From positions 1-42,086 of the forward strand of contig CAJQPC010000105.1 of NCBI GenBank assembly GCA_905480105.1: a stretch of 42,086 bases of DNA, read 5' to 3'. The stretch's first letter is position 1. Each line of letters opens with the position of its first letter. Of this stretch, positions 18,370 through 27,684 are shown piece after piece. Under the pieces are notes generated by a model that was not told the DNA's origin, searched no databases, and worked only from the letters and a program-made list of their open reading frames with translations. The translations under genes and the position numbers were made by a program. The DNA is from an uncultured bacterium (GTDB lineage Bacteria; Myxococcota_A; UBA796; CAJQPC01).

Positions 18370-19983
18370 TCAACCCAGGAGCAGACGGCAGGCCAATATG
18401 GCGCCAATGAAACCGGCAAAGTCCGCGCTCAAACCGGCCATTGCTGCATGGCGGGTCTTGGTCACGTTCACAGCGCCGAAATAAACCGCCAGCACGTAGA
18501 AAGTGGTCTCGGTGGAGCCCTGTAGGGTGCTGGCTAAGTACCCGATTTGGCTGTCTGGACCGTGGGTCTGGATGAGCTCGATCATCAGACCGTAGGCGCC
18601 GCTTCCCGAGAGGGGACGCAGCAGAGCCATGGGTAGGATCTCGGCAGGCACGCCCAGTGGATGCAGAATCGGACCCATGACGGATCCCAGCAAGCTCATG
18701 CCGCCTGCTGCGCGCAGCATGCCGACTGCGAAGAGAATGGCCACCAGGTAGGGAATGATCTTCACGGCAGTACTGAACCCATCGCGTGCCCCTGAGACAA
18801 AGACTTCGTAGACTTTGACCTTTCGCAGGGCCCCAAAGCCCAAAAGGAGCACGACTAGGGCGGGGATGACTCCGTCGCCGATCTGGTCGCTGACGTGGCG
18901 CAGCTCATCGGGTGGGTTCTGGAAGGTGGAGATGGTGTAGCTGACCTTCTCGCAGTCCTCGCCATTGCAGAGCAGGGTGTAGGTACCCAGCCCGTCGGGA
19001 GCGAATCGGCCATCGGTGACCTTGGCTGCGGTTCCTGGAATCCCAGGTTCAGCCATGGGATGCACCATCCGCTGGATCTTTGTTGAGATCGCTGAGGGGC
19101 CCCCCTCGTCGACTTGCGCTGCGGTTAAGAACCACTCTCCACCCTTGGGAAGCTGAACGGTGGCCCATCGGGGTGAGGCCATGTCAATGCCCACCGCGGA
19201 CGGTTCTGGCTGGGCGTCGTCCAGAAAAGCTGCACCTAAAGCAGGCCCCGCGAGCGCGAGAACTACGCCTACAAGGATCCCCCGGAGGGTCCAGACGCGC
19301 CAGTCATCGGGGGTAGGGGTGGCGTAGTCCATAAGCTCTTTGACTTCTTCGGAGTCTTCGCCCTGCTCGTCGGTGACCGTCTCCTCTTCTTCGGGCGCTG
19401 TGATTTTGAAGATTCCCAGGCGAGAAAGAAGCTTGGCGGCCGTGACTCCCACGATGGTGGACAGCAGAGTGGCAAAGAGTGTGGTCGCCATGATCCCCCA
19501 AGGGTTCAGGCTCCCCTCGGCTGCACGAATGCTGACCACGCCGCTGGGTAGCAAGGCCAGACCGGAGGTGTTGATCGCCAAGAACAGGCACATCGCGTTG
19601 GTGGCCACGCCCTTGTATTTGGAGAGCTTGTTGAGCTCCTGCATCGCCTTGATGCCCAGGGGAGTGGCGGCATTTCCAAGTCCCAGCATGTTTGCGGAGA
19701 TGTTCATGATCATTGCGGCCATGGCGGGGTGCTCGGCCGGCACCTCTGGGAAGAGGCGCGTCATGATGGGGCGAATGGCCCGTGCCAGCAGACGCAGCAG
19801 TCCGCCCTCTTCAGCGACCTTCATTAGGCCCATGAACAGTGCCATGTAGCCTATCAGCCCAAGGGCCAGGTCCACACTGGATTTTGCGCCTCCAAGGGCG
19901 GCAAGCGAGGCCTCCTCCAGAGTACCGGTGAGCAGCGCCAGAGCGCTGGCGATGAGGACGATGCCGAGGAATATGCCGTTCAC
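18370..19983 (-). CDS. SpmA-SpmB fusion membrane protein with extracytoplasmic insertion
   Basis: A 537-residue membrane protein. Residues 1-190 match spore maturation protein A (NISANMLGLGNAATPLGIKAM at 94-114, FLAINTSGLALLPSGVV). Residues 365-537 match SpmB (LLRPLSGSGAYGLMIELI, STLQGSTETTFYVLAVYFGA). Both belong to the nucleoside-recognition/Gate family. Between them lie an acidic cytoplasmic stretch (about 197-217, Glu-rich), one transmembrane helix (about 234-254) and roughly 110 residues with beta-rich character and two cysteines (C339, C344), predicted outside the membrane. Fused SpmAB proteins without sporulation are known in Gram-negatives, so the name does not imply sporulation. The start is GTG 19983, with AAGGGG immediately upstream. 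Confidence 0.85.
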   Translation of the reverse strand: MNGIFLGIVLIASALALLTGTLEEASLAALGGAKSSVDLALGLIGYMALFMGLMKVAEEGGLLRLLARAIRPIMTRLFPEVPAEHPAMAAMIMNISANMLGLGNAATPLGIKAMQELNKLSKYKGVATNAMCLFLAINTSGLALLPSGVVSIRAAEGSLNPWGIMATTLFATLLSTIVGVTAAKLLSRLGIFKITAPEEEETVTDEQGEDSEEVKELMDYATPTPDDWRVWTLRGILVGVVLALAGPALGAAFLDDAQPEPSAVGIDMASPRWATVQLPKGGEWFLTAAQVDEGGPSAISTKIQRMVHPMAEPGIPGTAAKVTDGRFAPDGLGTYTLLCNGEDCEKVSYTISTFQNPPDELRHVSDQIGDGVIPALVVLLLGFGALRKVKVYEVFVSGARDGFSTAVKIIPYLVAILFAVGMLRAAGGMSLLGSVMGPILHPLGVPAEILPMALLRPLSGSGAYGLMIELIQTHGPDSQIGYLASTLQGSTETTFYVLAVYFGAVNVTKTRHAAMAGLSADFAGFIGAILACRLLLG

Positions 19984-20043
19984 CCCTTGACCGTCGCCCG
20001 ATAAGCTTGACCTGTCAAGGTTTTGGTGGCGTGTGTGTTTACT

Positions 20044-22551
20044 TTAGTCGCGCTCGACGTAGCCCATGGCGTGCAGGGCCTCGGTCAGCTCATCGTTGGT
20101 GCCATCGATCTGCTTTCCGGTGGGCACGGGTGCAAAGCCCCAGGTGATGCTGTAGGAGCGGGCGCCTAAGCTGCCTGCGCTGAGAGGGCGCCCCAAGCTA
20201 TCCGGCGGCTCGGTCGATCCCTCTAACACCTGAGATTCTAGTGGTTCACCGGCGGGAACGGCCCATGTCAGGCTTAGGCCTTCGAGTGACATGGGGTCAC
20301 CCGCAGGAACCACATAGATCTCTCGTCCGCCTCTCTTCCCAGGCAGGATCACCACCTCGTATGCGCCCTCTTGATCGGGGCCGGTCATGGCCATCAGGCT
20401 GCCTTTCAGAGGATCTTGGCCCAGCCAAGCGGTCTGGATGCCGCTTGGATGGGAGATGCGCAGCACCCTCTCGCCCTCGCCGCGAGAAGACGACTTTCCA
20501 AGGTTGATTCGCCAACTCAAGGGAGCCTGGGTCACCAAGGCCTGAGCCATGGCCTGCGGATAGGAACGTAGGTCCTGGTCAAGAGCCAGGTTGTTTTGTT
20601 CTTGTGGGTCGCTCTCCAAATCCACCAGCACTTGTTTGCCTTGGTGGGTGCTCCATTTCTGGCCATCGACCAGGACTCCCCAGCGCTCCTGCCCGTAAAG
20701 GGGTCGGCCAAAGCCCTGGGGACGGGTCTCCAGAGCTTGGAGCGCAGAGTTGTCTCCGGCGATCGCATCGAGCAGGCTTAGGCCGAGCATGTCCATAGAA
20801 GATGGTGCTTGAACCCCGAGCAAGTCCAGAACGGTTGGAGTGAGATCCAGCAGCGACACCGGGGCGGTTATCCGGGCTGCTGGAACATCAGGTCCTTTGA
20901 GAACAAAGGGCACATGCAGCAGCTCGTCGTAGAGGCTGTGACCATGCTCAAAGTCATCGTGATCCCAGAACTCTTCGCCGTGGTCTGAGAAGAGCAGCAC
21001 GTTGGCGTCTGGTCCTAAGGCATCCAGCAGCGGTGAAAGGACATCGTCTGTAAAGGCCAGGTTTTGGTCGTAGCGGTCAATCACCCACTGCTGGACAGCG
21101 GCCTTGTCTTTGTGAACCGCCTTTAGGATTGGGCTTCTTGTGCTGCCCCAGGTCAGCCCGGCCGGTGGCTTGCTTGCCCACTTGCGCCGATACCGTAAAG
21201 GCTCGGTGTAAGGCAGGTGCATGTCCATGGTGTGGAGCAACACCAGGGTGTCTCGGTCTTTGTTTCGGACCATAAAATTCTGGAGTTTATCGACCTGCTG
21301 ATCGATGGTTGGCCAGTTTTCAACGCTGTACTCGGACCATCCCTGGGCCATGTCAAAGTTGGCGCTCAAGTAGACGTTTCCGACAAACGCGCCGGTGGCA
21401 TAGCCTTGCTCGGCCAGGACCTGAGCCAGGTGGGGGCCACTCTCCCAGTGTTCAGGCTGCCGCCCGGTCAAAGCACTTCGGGCGCTTGGCAAGGTCCAGG
21501 GTGCGACGGAACGGGCTTGTTCAAAGACCGCGGCGTCTTGAGCCCATGCGTTTAGCTTGGGCGTGGTGTCCCGCTCGTAGCCGTAAATGCTCATGTGATC
21601 GGGGCGTGTGGTGTCTAAAAACACCAAGACCATGCGTTGAGGATCGCTCAGGGGCGTGTAGATGACCGGATCGGCCAAAAAGACGTAGTCCAGCGTGGTG
21701 TCGCTGGAGTCTTGGGTACGAATCACCACGTCGACCACCTGGCCGGACCACCGGGAGAGATCGACCCGGATCGCGCTCCAATCGTCGGTCCCAACCCGGC
21801 CCCGAAAAACTTGTTCCGCCTCCACGTTCGGGGCGCGAACCTCCACAATAATTTCCGACCCATCGCTGCGCTTGCGCACCATGGCCTCTGGTGGAATCAC
21901 CATGGCCTCGAAGCTAAGGGTGGCGTTTAAAGCCAAGGCTCGGCCGCCGTAGACCACCTCGCTGGGAGCCGGCAGTAGCAGCCCAGTTCGTGTGGACTCT
22001 CCCACCTGCAGGGACCGCTGTATGAAACGCTCCTGCTCCAGAACACTCTCGGGTTCACTGCTGAACGTTCCGAGATTCAAGGCATCTTCACGCTCTTGGG
22101 CGCTCGGCCACTCAAGCTGAAAATCGCCGTCGTTGGGCACATCACCCTGGACTCGGATCATCACCGTCTGAGCGGTGAAGCCCCAGGTTCCAGCTTCCGC
22201 ATTCTTCTTTGAGCTGTGCTTGAGTCTCTTACCTTCTGCTGTCAGCAGGGCCATGCCCGAGGGCGGTCTGGAGAAGAAGAGGCTGCGCGGACGTGCGGGA
22301 AGCTTGGCTTCGTAAGTGCTGACACCATCCACTGTTCGAATCAGCGTAAAGGGGCCCAAGATCGGCATTAACTCCGGGGCGGTGGCACGGTCGGCGGAGC
22401 GGTTGAGGGGCAAGCTCAATGACTTTGGCGCTTCTCGCCCGATGGCCCACGCAGCAGCCCCCGGAGTGTCCCTTGGGACAGCATCCGGGGGCGCTGTGTC
22501 GCTCAGACAGCCGCTTAGGGCGAAGAGGCTGAGTGCAGAAATCCAGTGCAT
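20044..22551 (-). CDS. Large sulfatase-fold lipoprotein (Thr at nucleophile position)
   Basis: An 835-residue predicted lipoprotein (lipobox ALSGC, Cys 15). Residues 20-300 have no catalytic motif and look like a beta-rich accessory region. The catalytic domain is at about 305-620: VFLDTTRPDHMSIYGY (metal Asp 313), APWTLPSARSALTGR (T353), and LFSDHGEEFWDHDDFEHGH with the DHGEE metal site. The Cys/Ser of the sulfatase C/S-x-P-x-R signature is replaced by Thr, so formylglycine cannot form. A phosphoryl-transfer or hydrolase role on envelope phospholipid or glycan, using Thr as nucleophile, is more likely. The C-terminal 180 residues form another beta-rich region. It starts 4 nt after the matrixin-like stop and is cotranscribed with it. 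Confidence 0.82.
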   Translation of the reverse strand: MHWISALSLFALSGCLSDTAPPDAVPRDTPGAAAWAIGREAPKSLSLPLNRSADRATAPELMPILGPFTLIRTVDGVSTYEAKLPARPRSLFFSRPPSGMALLTAEGKRLKHSSKKNAEAGTWGFTAQTVMIRVQGDVPNDGDFQLEWPSAQEREDALNLGTFSSEPESVLEQERFIQRSLQVGESTRTGLLLPAPSEVVYGGRALALNATLSFEAMVIPPEAMVRKRSDGSEIIVEVRAPNVEAEQVFRGRVGTDDWSAIRVDLSRWSGQVVDVVIRTQDSSDTTLDYVFLADPVIYTPLSDPQRMVLVFLDTTRPDHMSIYGYERDTTPKLNAWAQDAAVFEQARSVAPWTLPSARSALTGRQPEHWESGPHLAQVLAEQGYATGAFVGNVYLSANFDMAQGWSEYSVENWPTIDQQVDKLQNFMVRNKDRDTLVLLHTMDMHLPYTEPLRYRRKWASKPPAGLTWGSTRSPILKAVHKDKAAVQQWVIDRYDQNLAFTDDVLSPLLDALGPDANVLLFSDHGEEFWDHDDFEHGHSLYDELLHVPFVLKGPDVPAARITAPVSLLDLTPTVLDLLGVQAPSSMDMLGLSLLDAIAGDNSALQALETRPQGFGRPLYGQERWGVLVDGQKWSTHQGKQVLVDLESDPQEQNNLALDQDLRSYPQAMAQALVTQAPLSWRINLGKSSSRGEGERVLRISHPSGIQTAWLGQDPLKGSLMAMTGPDQEGAYEVVILPGKRGGREIYVVPAGDPMSLEGLSLTWAVPAGEPLESQVLEGSTEPPDSLGRPLSAGSLGARSYSITWGFAPVPTGKQIDGTNDELTEALHAMGYVERD

Positions 22552-22555
22552 CTAC

Positions 22556-23947
22556 TCAGCTGCGACGGCGACGTCCCAGCACAAAGGCCAGGGCCAAGCC
22601 TGCGAATGCAAAGCCAGCGCCACCCGTTCCACTACCGACGCTGCTACAGCCAAAGCCGTCTCCGCGCTTTTCTTCGATGGTGGTGGTCTTCTCGATGCTC
22701 TGCTCTCCGGCGGGACCCATAGCGGTCAGGCGCACGGTGTACTCACCCTCGCCCAGCTCGCTAAAGTCCAACTTTGGGGACCATGCGCTGTACGCGATGA
22801 CTGGGTCGCCGCTGGCGCTTTCGCCCGCGAAGACTTCCCACTCCAGCCCGTCAATGCAGCCGTAGGTGGACACATCCGTGGTGTTGACCAACTGGTAGAC
22901 TAGGCCGTTCTCATGGAGAACGTCAAAGTCCGGGTCGGGCTCCTCGCAGACCAGCACGTGTGCGCGCTGGGTCTGGCTGACCGACCACTCACCACAGGTG
23001 TCGGAGAGTCCGACCACGTCTGCGGTCACGGTGAACTGCCCCTGGTCCTCGAAGGAGTGGCAGGGCTCGGCCTCGGTGGAGGTGGTTCCATCGCCGAAGT
23101 TCCAGACGACCTCTTGGATTTCGTCGACGTACTCCTCGTCTACCTCCAACTCGAAGCAGACCTCGAGAGGGGCTGGGCCGAAGCGCACGGACTCTTCGCT
23201 GACATTCCAAGTGATGTAGGGACCATATAGGGCAGTGATACCCTCGATGTCGTCGTCATCGATGGATGCACTTGCTGTGTCGCAGGGACCAGCGCTCCAG
23301 TACATCGTGGCGTTTAGAAGCTTTGAGTCTACGCAGAGCTCACCGTCGTCGCAGGAGTGACCCATTCCCAAGCTGTGGCCGACCTCATGGGTCATCACAG
23401 CTTCGGCGGCATAGGTGCCGGCTGGACACTCTTCTTCCAGGGCGTTGACAACGCCCCAGTTGATTGCGTCGTTCATCACGATGTCGCAGTTTCGGATCTC
23501 GCGAATCTGCTCGCCGGCGATGTTGTCCAGGATTGTGCTGTTGTAGGGGCACAGGGTAGCGCCGAGAATGCCTACTGCGAGCTCGTCTGCTGGGTCGTCC
23601 CAGTAGATTCCGTACGTGTCGTCATCGGTAAAGCCGACGTGCGCACTCGTGGTGCCACCGTACTCGAAGGGAATATCGGCGCACTGTGCGGTGTCGTAGC
23701 GTTGCCACTCTGGACCAAGCTGCTCATCGCAGTAGTCCGTCCAGTTCCAGTTGCAGAAGGACTTGATGACGATGTCCTCCTGCGGGTACCGACCCGTTTC
23801 CGAGTTGGGAAGCTGCGGGAGGGAGTCTTCCAAGTAGGTGGAGGTCTGAACCGTGAGGGGCAGATCATCGCTGTTCCACTTGCGTGCGGGCTCTACGAAC
23901 TTAAAGGCAGAAGCTGGGCTGCTGAGCAGCATCAGGCTGATAATCAT
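22556..23947 (-). CDS. Matrixin-like secreted metalloprotease with PKD domain and MYXO-CTERM-like tail
   Basis: A 463-residue exported zinc metalloprotease. The signal is MIISLMLLSSPASA. The catalytic motif HEVGHSLGMGH at about residues 187-197 is the metzincin HExxHxxGxxH. A PKD-like domain follows (VVWNFGDGTTSTEAEPC, then a second Ig-like segment). The protein ends with a Gly/Ser linker, GCSSVG, a hydrophobic helix (FAFAGLALAFVL) and GRRRRS. This is the MYXO-CTERM sorting-signal layout found in Myxococcota and implies cell-surface anchoring. The start overlaps the stop of the gene at 23944 by ATGA. The downstream sulfatase-fold gene is 4 nt away. Confidence 0.88.
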   Translation of the reverse strand: MIISLMLLSSPASAFKFVEPARKWNSDDLPLTVQTSTYLEDSLPQLPNSETGRYPQEDIVIKSFCNWNWTDYCDEQLGPEWQRYDTAQCADIPFEYGGTTSAHVGFTDDDTYGIYWDDPADELAVGILGATLCPYNSTILDNIAGEQIREIRNCDIVMNDAINWGVVNALEEECPAGTYAAEAVMTHEVGHSLGMGHSCDDGELCVDSKLLNATMYWSAGPCDTASASIDDDDIEGITALYGPYITWNVSEESVRFGPAPLEVCFELEVDEEYVDEIQEVVWNFGDGTTSTEAEPCHSFEDQGQFTVTADVVGLSDTCGEWSVSQTQRAHVLVCEEPDPDFDVLHENGLVYQLVNTTDVSTYGCIDGLEWEVFAGESASGDPVIAYSAWSPKLDFSELGEGEYTVRLTAMGPAGEQSIEKTTTIEEKRGDGFGCSSVGSGTGGAGFAFAGLALAFVLGRRRRS

Positions 23948-24594
23948 GGTTGACCCACGGCAGATACGTTGTTGATGCGCTCAAGCCGCTCCATCGAAGC
24001 GCCCGGGATGGGGCGGCCGTCCCAACCTTGGTTTACCCGAGTTTCGATTTGGAGTTCGACGTCGCCCATGTAGACCCGTTGGTCTTGGGGAGGATGGGGA
24101 ATGAAGCGGTGGTCGTAGTGCCACTCCTGACCCACGGTGGCTCGGACGAGAATCTCCCGGCCGTCGTCTGGGTCGATGCGCACGGTGAGTTTGCCGATGT
24201 CTCCACCAACAACACGCCACTGTCCGCTCTGGCTCATGTCCAGATACAAGAGAGCCTGCTCGCCGGGGGAAAAGCGTGTGTAAACGCTCATCGTGACGCC
24301 CGTGCCGTTCTCCGACCCACCGCGTTGGTGAACGATCACGCTCCGGGTGTCGAGGTCGCCCTTGTAGACGCGGGTGAGCTCGACGGATGCCAGGGTCCAT
24401 ACGGCCCCAGCTGCATCTTTCTCGGTCCAGACCTCGGAGACGGTGCCGCGAGCGATGAGCTCGGAGGCGTCGACGATCTGGTCGGGACTCAGGTTGGCCA
24501 CCGAGCGGGCTTGGGCCGCAGGGCTTTGTGCCGCAATGGTCACCAGGGCGGCGACGGGTAGCGCCGCTAAGAGAGCGAGGGTGAGCTTCCGCAT
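23944..24594 (-). CDS. Small secreted protein of unknown function, partner of the matrixin-like protease
   Basis: A 216-residue exported protein. The ATG at 24594 (MRKLTLALLAALPVAALVTIAAQSPAAQA) gives a normal signal peptide. The upstream continuation of the frame is Arg/Lys-rich and not plausible. The mature part is beta-rich, with VDASELIARGTVSEVWTEKD and ELTRVYKGDLDTRSVIVHQRGG near the start and a GEQALLYLD segment. It resembles hypothetical proteins encoded before matrixins in myxobacteria, but I cannot name a family. It is first in the operon, coupled by ATGA to the metalloprotease. It could act as an inhibitor, substrate or chaperone. No catalytic motif is seen. Confidence 0.7.
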   Translation of the reverse strand: MRKLTLALLAALPVAALVTIAAQSPAAQARSVANLSPDQIVDASELIARGTVSEVWTEKDAAGAVWTLASVELTRVYKGDLDTRSVIVHQRGGSENGTGVTMSVYTRFSPGEQALLYLDMSQSGQWRVVGGDIGKLTVRIDPDDGREILVRATVGQEWHYDHRFIPHPPQDQRVYMGDVELQIETRVNQGWDGRPIPGASMERLERINNVSAVGQP

Positions 24595-24933
24595 GTACGC
24601 AGACCTCCACAAGGGTTCAGCGGCATCTAATACCCGGAAAAGGGGGGGAAGGTCAAGCCCGCCGTGTTCGTGGATCCGGGAGCGGCCCTTGTCGCTCGCG
24701 CAAGCGGCGATCTTTGAAGCGGACCTTTGACGCGCGGTCGAAGCTTTCCTTGCTGGGGCCCAAGATGGCCCTTTTGTGCCGTAGATCCGGCCCATGGACA
24801 TAGGCTTGTCCGCTCTGCCCCTTGACGCTGTCAACCGCATCACGTAATTGTGCAGCGCTACGCAACCCTCTCATGCCGTGAGGGTGCCCCTGCCCGGGGC
24901 TGTACACTGGTTCCCTGCTCTCCTGGAGGCCGC
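24595..24933. other. 339-bp divergent intergenic region
   Basis: This is the region between the small secreted protein (minus) and the TonB-dependent receptor (plus). It contains a polypurine run (GGAAAAGGGGGGGAAGG, about 24637-24653) and the receptor's RBS GGAGG near 24925. No reading frame with a signal peptide or a domain is seen, and frames entering it from the minus-strand gene translate to Arg-rich sequence. It must hold both divergent promoters. Confidence 0.6.
24822..24850 (+). promoter_or_regulatory. Possible sigma-70-like promoter of the TonB-receptor operon
   Basis: TTGACG at 24822-24827 fits a -35 box well. With a 17-bp spacer the next hexamer is TAATTG (24845-24850), a weak -10 match. 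It lies about 85 bp upstream of the ATG at 24934. The match is modest and unsupported by any other sign, so treat it as a pointer only. Confidence 0.3.
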
Positions 24934-27675
24934 ATGCGCGGTTCCTCGTTTTTCAAGCTGCTTCTCGTACTGCTTCTGCCCCTCGCCCTGCTCTTTACGA
25001 GTAGCGATGCGATGGCGCAGACCTCCGGAACCATCAAAGGGGTCACCCTTGATGATGGCGGACTCGCAATTCCCGGTGTCTTGGTCACCGTGTCGTCGCC
25101 GGCACTGATCGGTGGTGCTCAGCAGCAGAGCTCTGATGGTCAGGGCCGCTTTATGTTCATCAAGCTCCCGCCGGGAATCTACAGCGTTCGGTCTGAAATG
25201 GCTGGGTTCGGTACGGTCGAGTATCAGGCCATTCAGGTCCTGATCGGTAAGACCGTACCCCTTACCGTCGAGATGACCTTCCAGGAAGCTGGCGGAGTCA
25301 TGGTGGTCAAGGACACGCCGCCGGCGATCGACACCGAGCAGACCCAGCGAAGCACGGTCATGACCAAGGAGTTCTTGGATCGCGTCCCAACTGGGCGTGA
25401 CTACCTTCAGGCTGTCAGTGCTGCTCCAGGTGTGATTGGAGGAGGCAACGCCAGCATGGCGGGTGGTGCAGGCAACGAGAACACCTACATGATCGACGGT
25501 GTCAACATCACCGACCCGGTCACCGGTACCTTCTCCCTGAACTTCAACTTCGACGCCATTGAGCAGCTCGAGGTCGTTACGGGCGCATTTGACGCGGAGC
25601 ACCCGAACAACTTGGGCGGCATCGTCAACATCGTGACCCAGACCGGTGGAAACACGCTGGAGTTCCAGTCCAACATCTTTTACTCCAACGGCAACTGGGC
25701 TCCCAAGACGGACGCCCGCTTCACCGCCGATGGTGTGCAGCTGTCCCCAACGGACTTTGACAGCCAGTTCTCGACCTACCAGGTCAGCGGCCAGGTCAGC
25801 GGTCCCATCGTTCGGGATAAGGCTTGGTTCCTGATCAGCTACCAGAGCAGCCGTAGCCTGATCGCCAATGTCGGAATTGACCTGCCTCGTGACTACGAGG
25901 GTCACTACCTGATGACGAAGCTGACCGCGCAGCCCACCGCAGCGCACCGCTTCACCGTCTTGGCTCAGACGAACCCCACCACGATCGACAACACCAACCA
26001 GAGCGACCGTTTCGTGCGCCCTGAAGCTCAGGGTCGTCAGATTCAAGGCGGTATTGTCACTTCGGTTCAGTGGGACTGGTTCATCAGCCCCGAGGTCTTT
26101 GTTGAGACCAAGGGAACGATCCAGAAGAGCTACATCGAGACCAGCGGGGTCCCTTGTACGCACGACGTCAAGCTGGGCTACCACCCATGCGAGCCGAACG
26201 AGGTCGACAACAGCCTTGATATTCTGACCCCAGGTCGCTTGGGCTCCTTCAACGCGTACGACTCGGAGAACTACCCGTTCTTCCAGTTTGACGATCGCTA
26301 CCGCACGAGCGTTAGCTCCAAGGTGAGCTTTCTGCAGCGGACGGTCCCCTTCCTGCCAGGTACCCACGACTTTAAGGGTGGCCTCGAGGTCAACCGGTTG
26401 TCGACCGAGCGGACCTACGGCTACGCCGGCAACATCTACTACGTCGACCTGAACGAGGTCATTTATGACCCAGGAACGTACTCCAACTACTACTGGATCG
26501 AGACCACTGGTGCGCTGACCTACAAGCAGTCCGGTGAGTCCTATGGTGCCTTTGTCCAGGACGTCTACAAGCCTGTAGACAACCTGACCCTTCGCGTCGG
26601 TGTTCGCTACGACCGCTCCGTGCAGCGTGCCGATACCAACGACGCGGTGGTCAACTTTGGTGTGTGGGGCCCCCGCCTCTACACCGCGTGGGACCCCTTT
26701 GGAGACGACAAGACCAAGATCAGCGGTGGCTACGGCCGTTTCAACGCCATCGGCAACCTCGGTGTGGCCAATGACCTGAACTCCGCTGGATTCGGTACCA
26801 AGCTGTACCTGGGTGAGTTCTTCGGCGAGTACGCCAATGGTTCTTCCCAGAACTACAGCCTCTCGCCCAACGAGAACCTGAACACGGTGAACGACCGCTT
26901 GACCGCCCCTCACTCCGACGAGTTCGTCGTGGGTGCCGAGCGCCAAGTGGTTGACGACATTGTCGTCGCCACCAACTTTACAGCCAAGTTCACGCGGAAC
27001 CAGTACGTTTACGACGAGACCAACGTCATTTGGGACGAGGACGGCTTTGGCTTCCTGGGCACCACCAATGGCGAGGTTGAGAGTCTCTTCCGTCTGCGTA
27101 CTCCCAGCGTGTCCCGCCGCGACTACTACCAGACCGATGTGCAGGCTCGGAAAAACTTTTCCAACCGCTGGTTGGCGTCGGTCACCTACTCCTACGTTGT
27201 GTCCAAGGGCACAGTGTTGGGCGGCGGTGGCAGTGCGCTCGCGGTTCCTTCCCAGGCTGACTACTCCTATGGCAACTTGCCCACGGATATTCGTCACCAG
27301 GTCAAGGCTTTTGGTGCCTACGAGCTTCCGAATGACCCTTGGACCACCAACATCGGCGTGAGCCTGCAGTACTACAGCGGCCAGCCTCTGAGCCGCTACT
27401 ACTACGGTGCTGGCTACGGTGGATCGAACATCCTCAAGTCCGACATTGGTACCTACACCCGCTTGCGCCCGGTGTACTACGCCAGCCTGCAGGTCTCCCA
27501 GGACATCGATGTCCGCAAGGGTCAGTTCCGCGTTTACGGCATCTTCGAGAACGCTGTCAACGCTCGAAGCCCTGTGGGCGTCAACGGGTCCTTCCTCTAC
27601 CAGCAGAACCGCTGGGTCATCACCAGCCGCCAGTCGCCAGTCGAGATTCAGTTCGGCGGCGAGTACCGCTTCTAA
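24934..27675 (+). CDS. TonB-dependent outer-membrane receptor with carboxypeptidase-regulatory-like N-terminal domain (Oar-like)
   Basis: A 913-residue outer-membrane protein. The ATG at 24934 has GGAGG 7-8 nt upstream and a signal peptide ending AMA-Q (about residue 28). Residues 30-110 form a carboxypeptidase-regulatory-like Ig domain (GTIKGVTLDDGGLAIPGVLV, GRFMFIKLPPGIYSVRSEM). The plug domain follows (TYMIDGVNITDPVTG, IEQLEVVTGAFDAEHPNNLGG, GGIVNIVTQTGGN). The rest is a beta-barrel rich in Tyr/Asn, ending with VEIQFGGEYRF, whose terminal Phe is typical for outer-membrane barrels. Oar of Myxococcus has this layout. It heads an operon with two lipoproteins, suggesting ligand capture and transport. 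The substrate is unknown. Confidence 0.92.
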   Translation: MRGSSFFKLLLVLLLPLALLFTSSDAMAQTSGTIKGVTLDDGGLAIPGVLVTVSSPALIGGAQQQSSDGQGRFMFIKLPPGIYSVRSEMAGFGTVEYQAIQVLIGKTVPLTVEMTFQEAGGVMVVKDTPPAIDTEQTQRSTVMTKEFLDRVPTGRDYLQAVSAAPGVIGGGNASMAGGAGNENTYMIDGVNITDPVTGTFSLNFNFDAIEQLEVVTGAFDAEHPNNLGGIVNIVTQTGGNTLEFQSNIFYSNGNWAPKTDARFTADGVQLSPTDFDSQFSTYQVSGQVSGPIVRDKAWFLISYQSSRSLIANVGIDLPRDYEGHYLMTKLTAQPTAAHRFTVLAQTNPTTIDNTNQSDRFVRPEAQGRQIQGGIVTSVQWDWFISPEVFVETKGTIQKSYIETSGVPCTHDVKLGYHPCEPNEVDNSLDILTPGRLGSFNAYDSENYPFFQFDDRYRTSVSSKVSFLQRTVPFLPGTHDFKGGLEVNRLSTERTYGYAGNIYYVDLNEVIYDPGTYSNYYWIETTGALTYKQSGESYGAFVQDVYKPVDNLTLRVGVRYDRSVQRADTNDAVVNFGVWGPRLYTAWDPFGDDKTKISGGYGRFNAIGNLGVANDLNSAGFGTKLYLGEFFGEYANGSSQNYSLSPNENLNTVNDRLTAPHSDEFVVGAERQVVDDIVVATNFTAKFTRNQYVYDETNVIWDEDGFGFLGTTNGEVESLFRLRTPSVSRRDYYQTDVQARKNFSNRWLASVTYSYVVSKGTVLGGGGSALAVPSQADYSYGNLPTDIRHQVKAFGAYELPNDPWTTNIGVSLQYYSGQPLSRYYYGAGYGGSNILKSDIGTYTRLRPVYYASLQVSQDIDVRKGQFRVYGIFENAVNARSPVGVNGSFLYQQNRWVITSRQSPVEIQFGGEYRF

Positions 27676-27684
27676 GGGTTCAAC

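Noticed and set aside
24871-27297. 808-codon open frame antisense to the TonB-dependent receptor
   Set aside because: A shadow frame produced by the receptor's strong codon bias. Its translation is Val/Leu/Gly/Asp-rich with no domain, while the receptor has clear domains.
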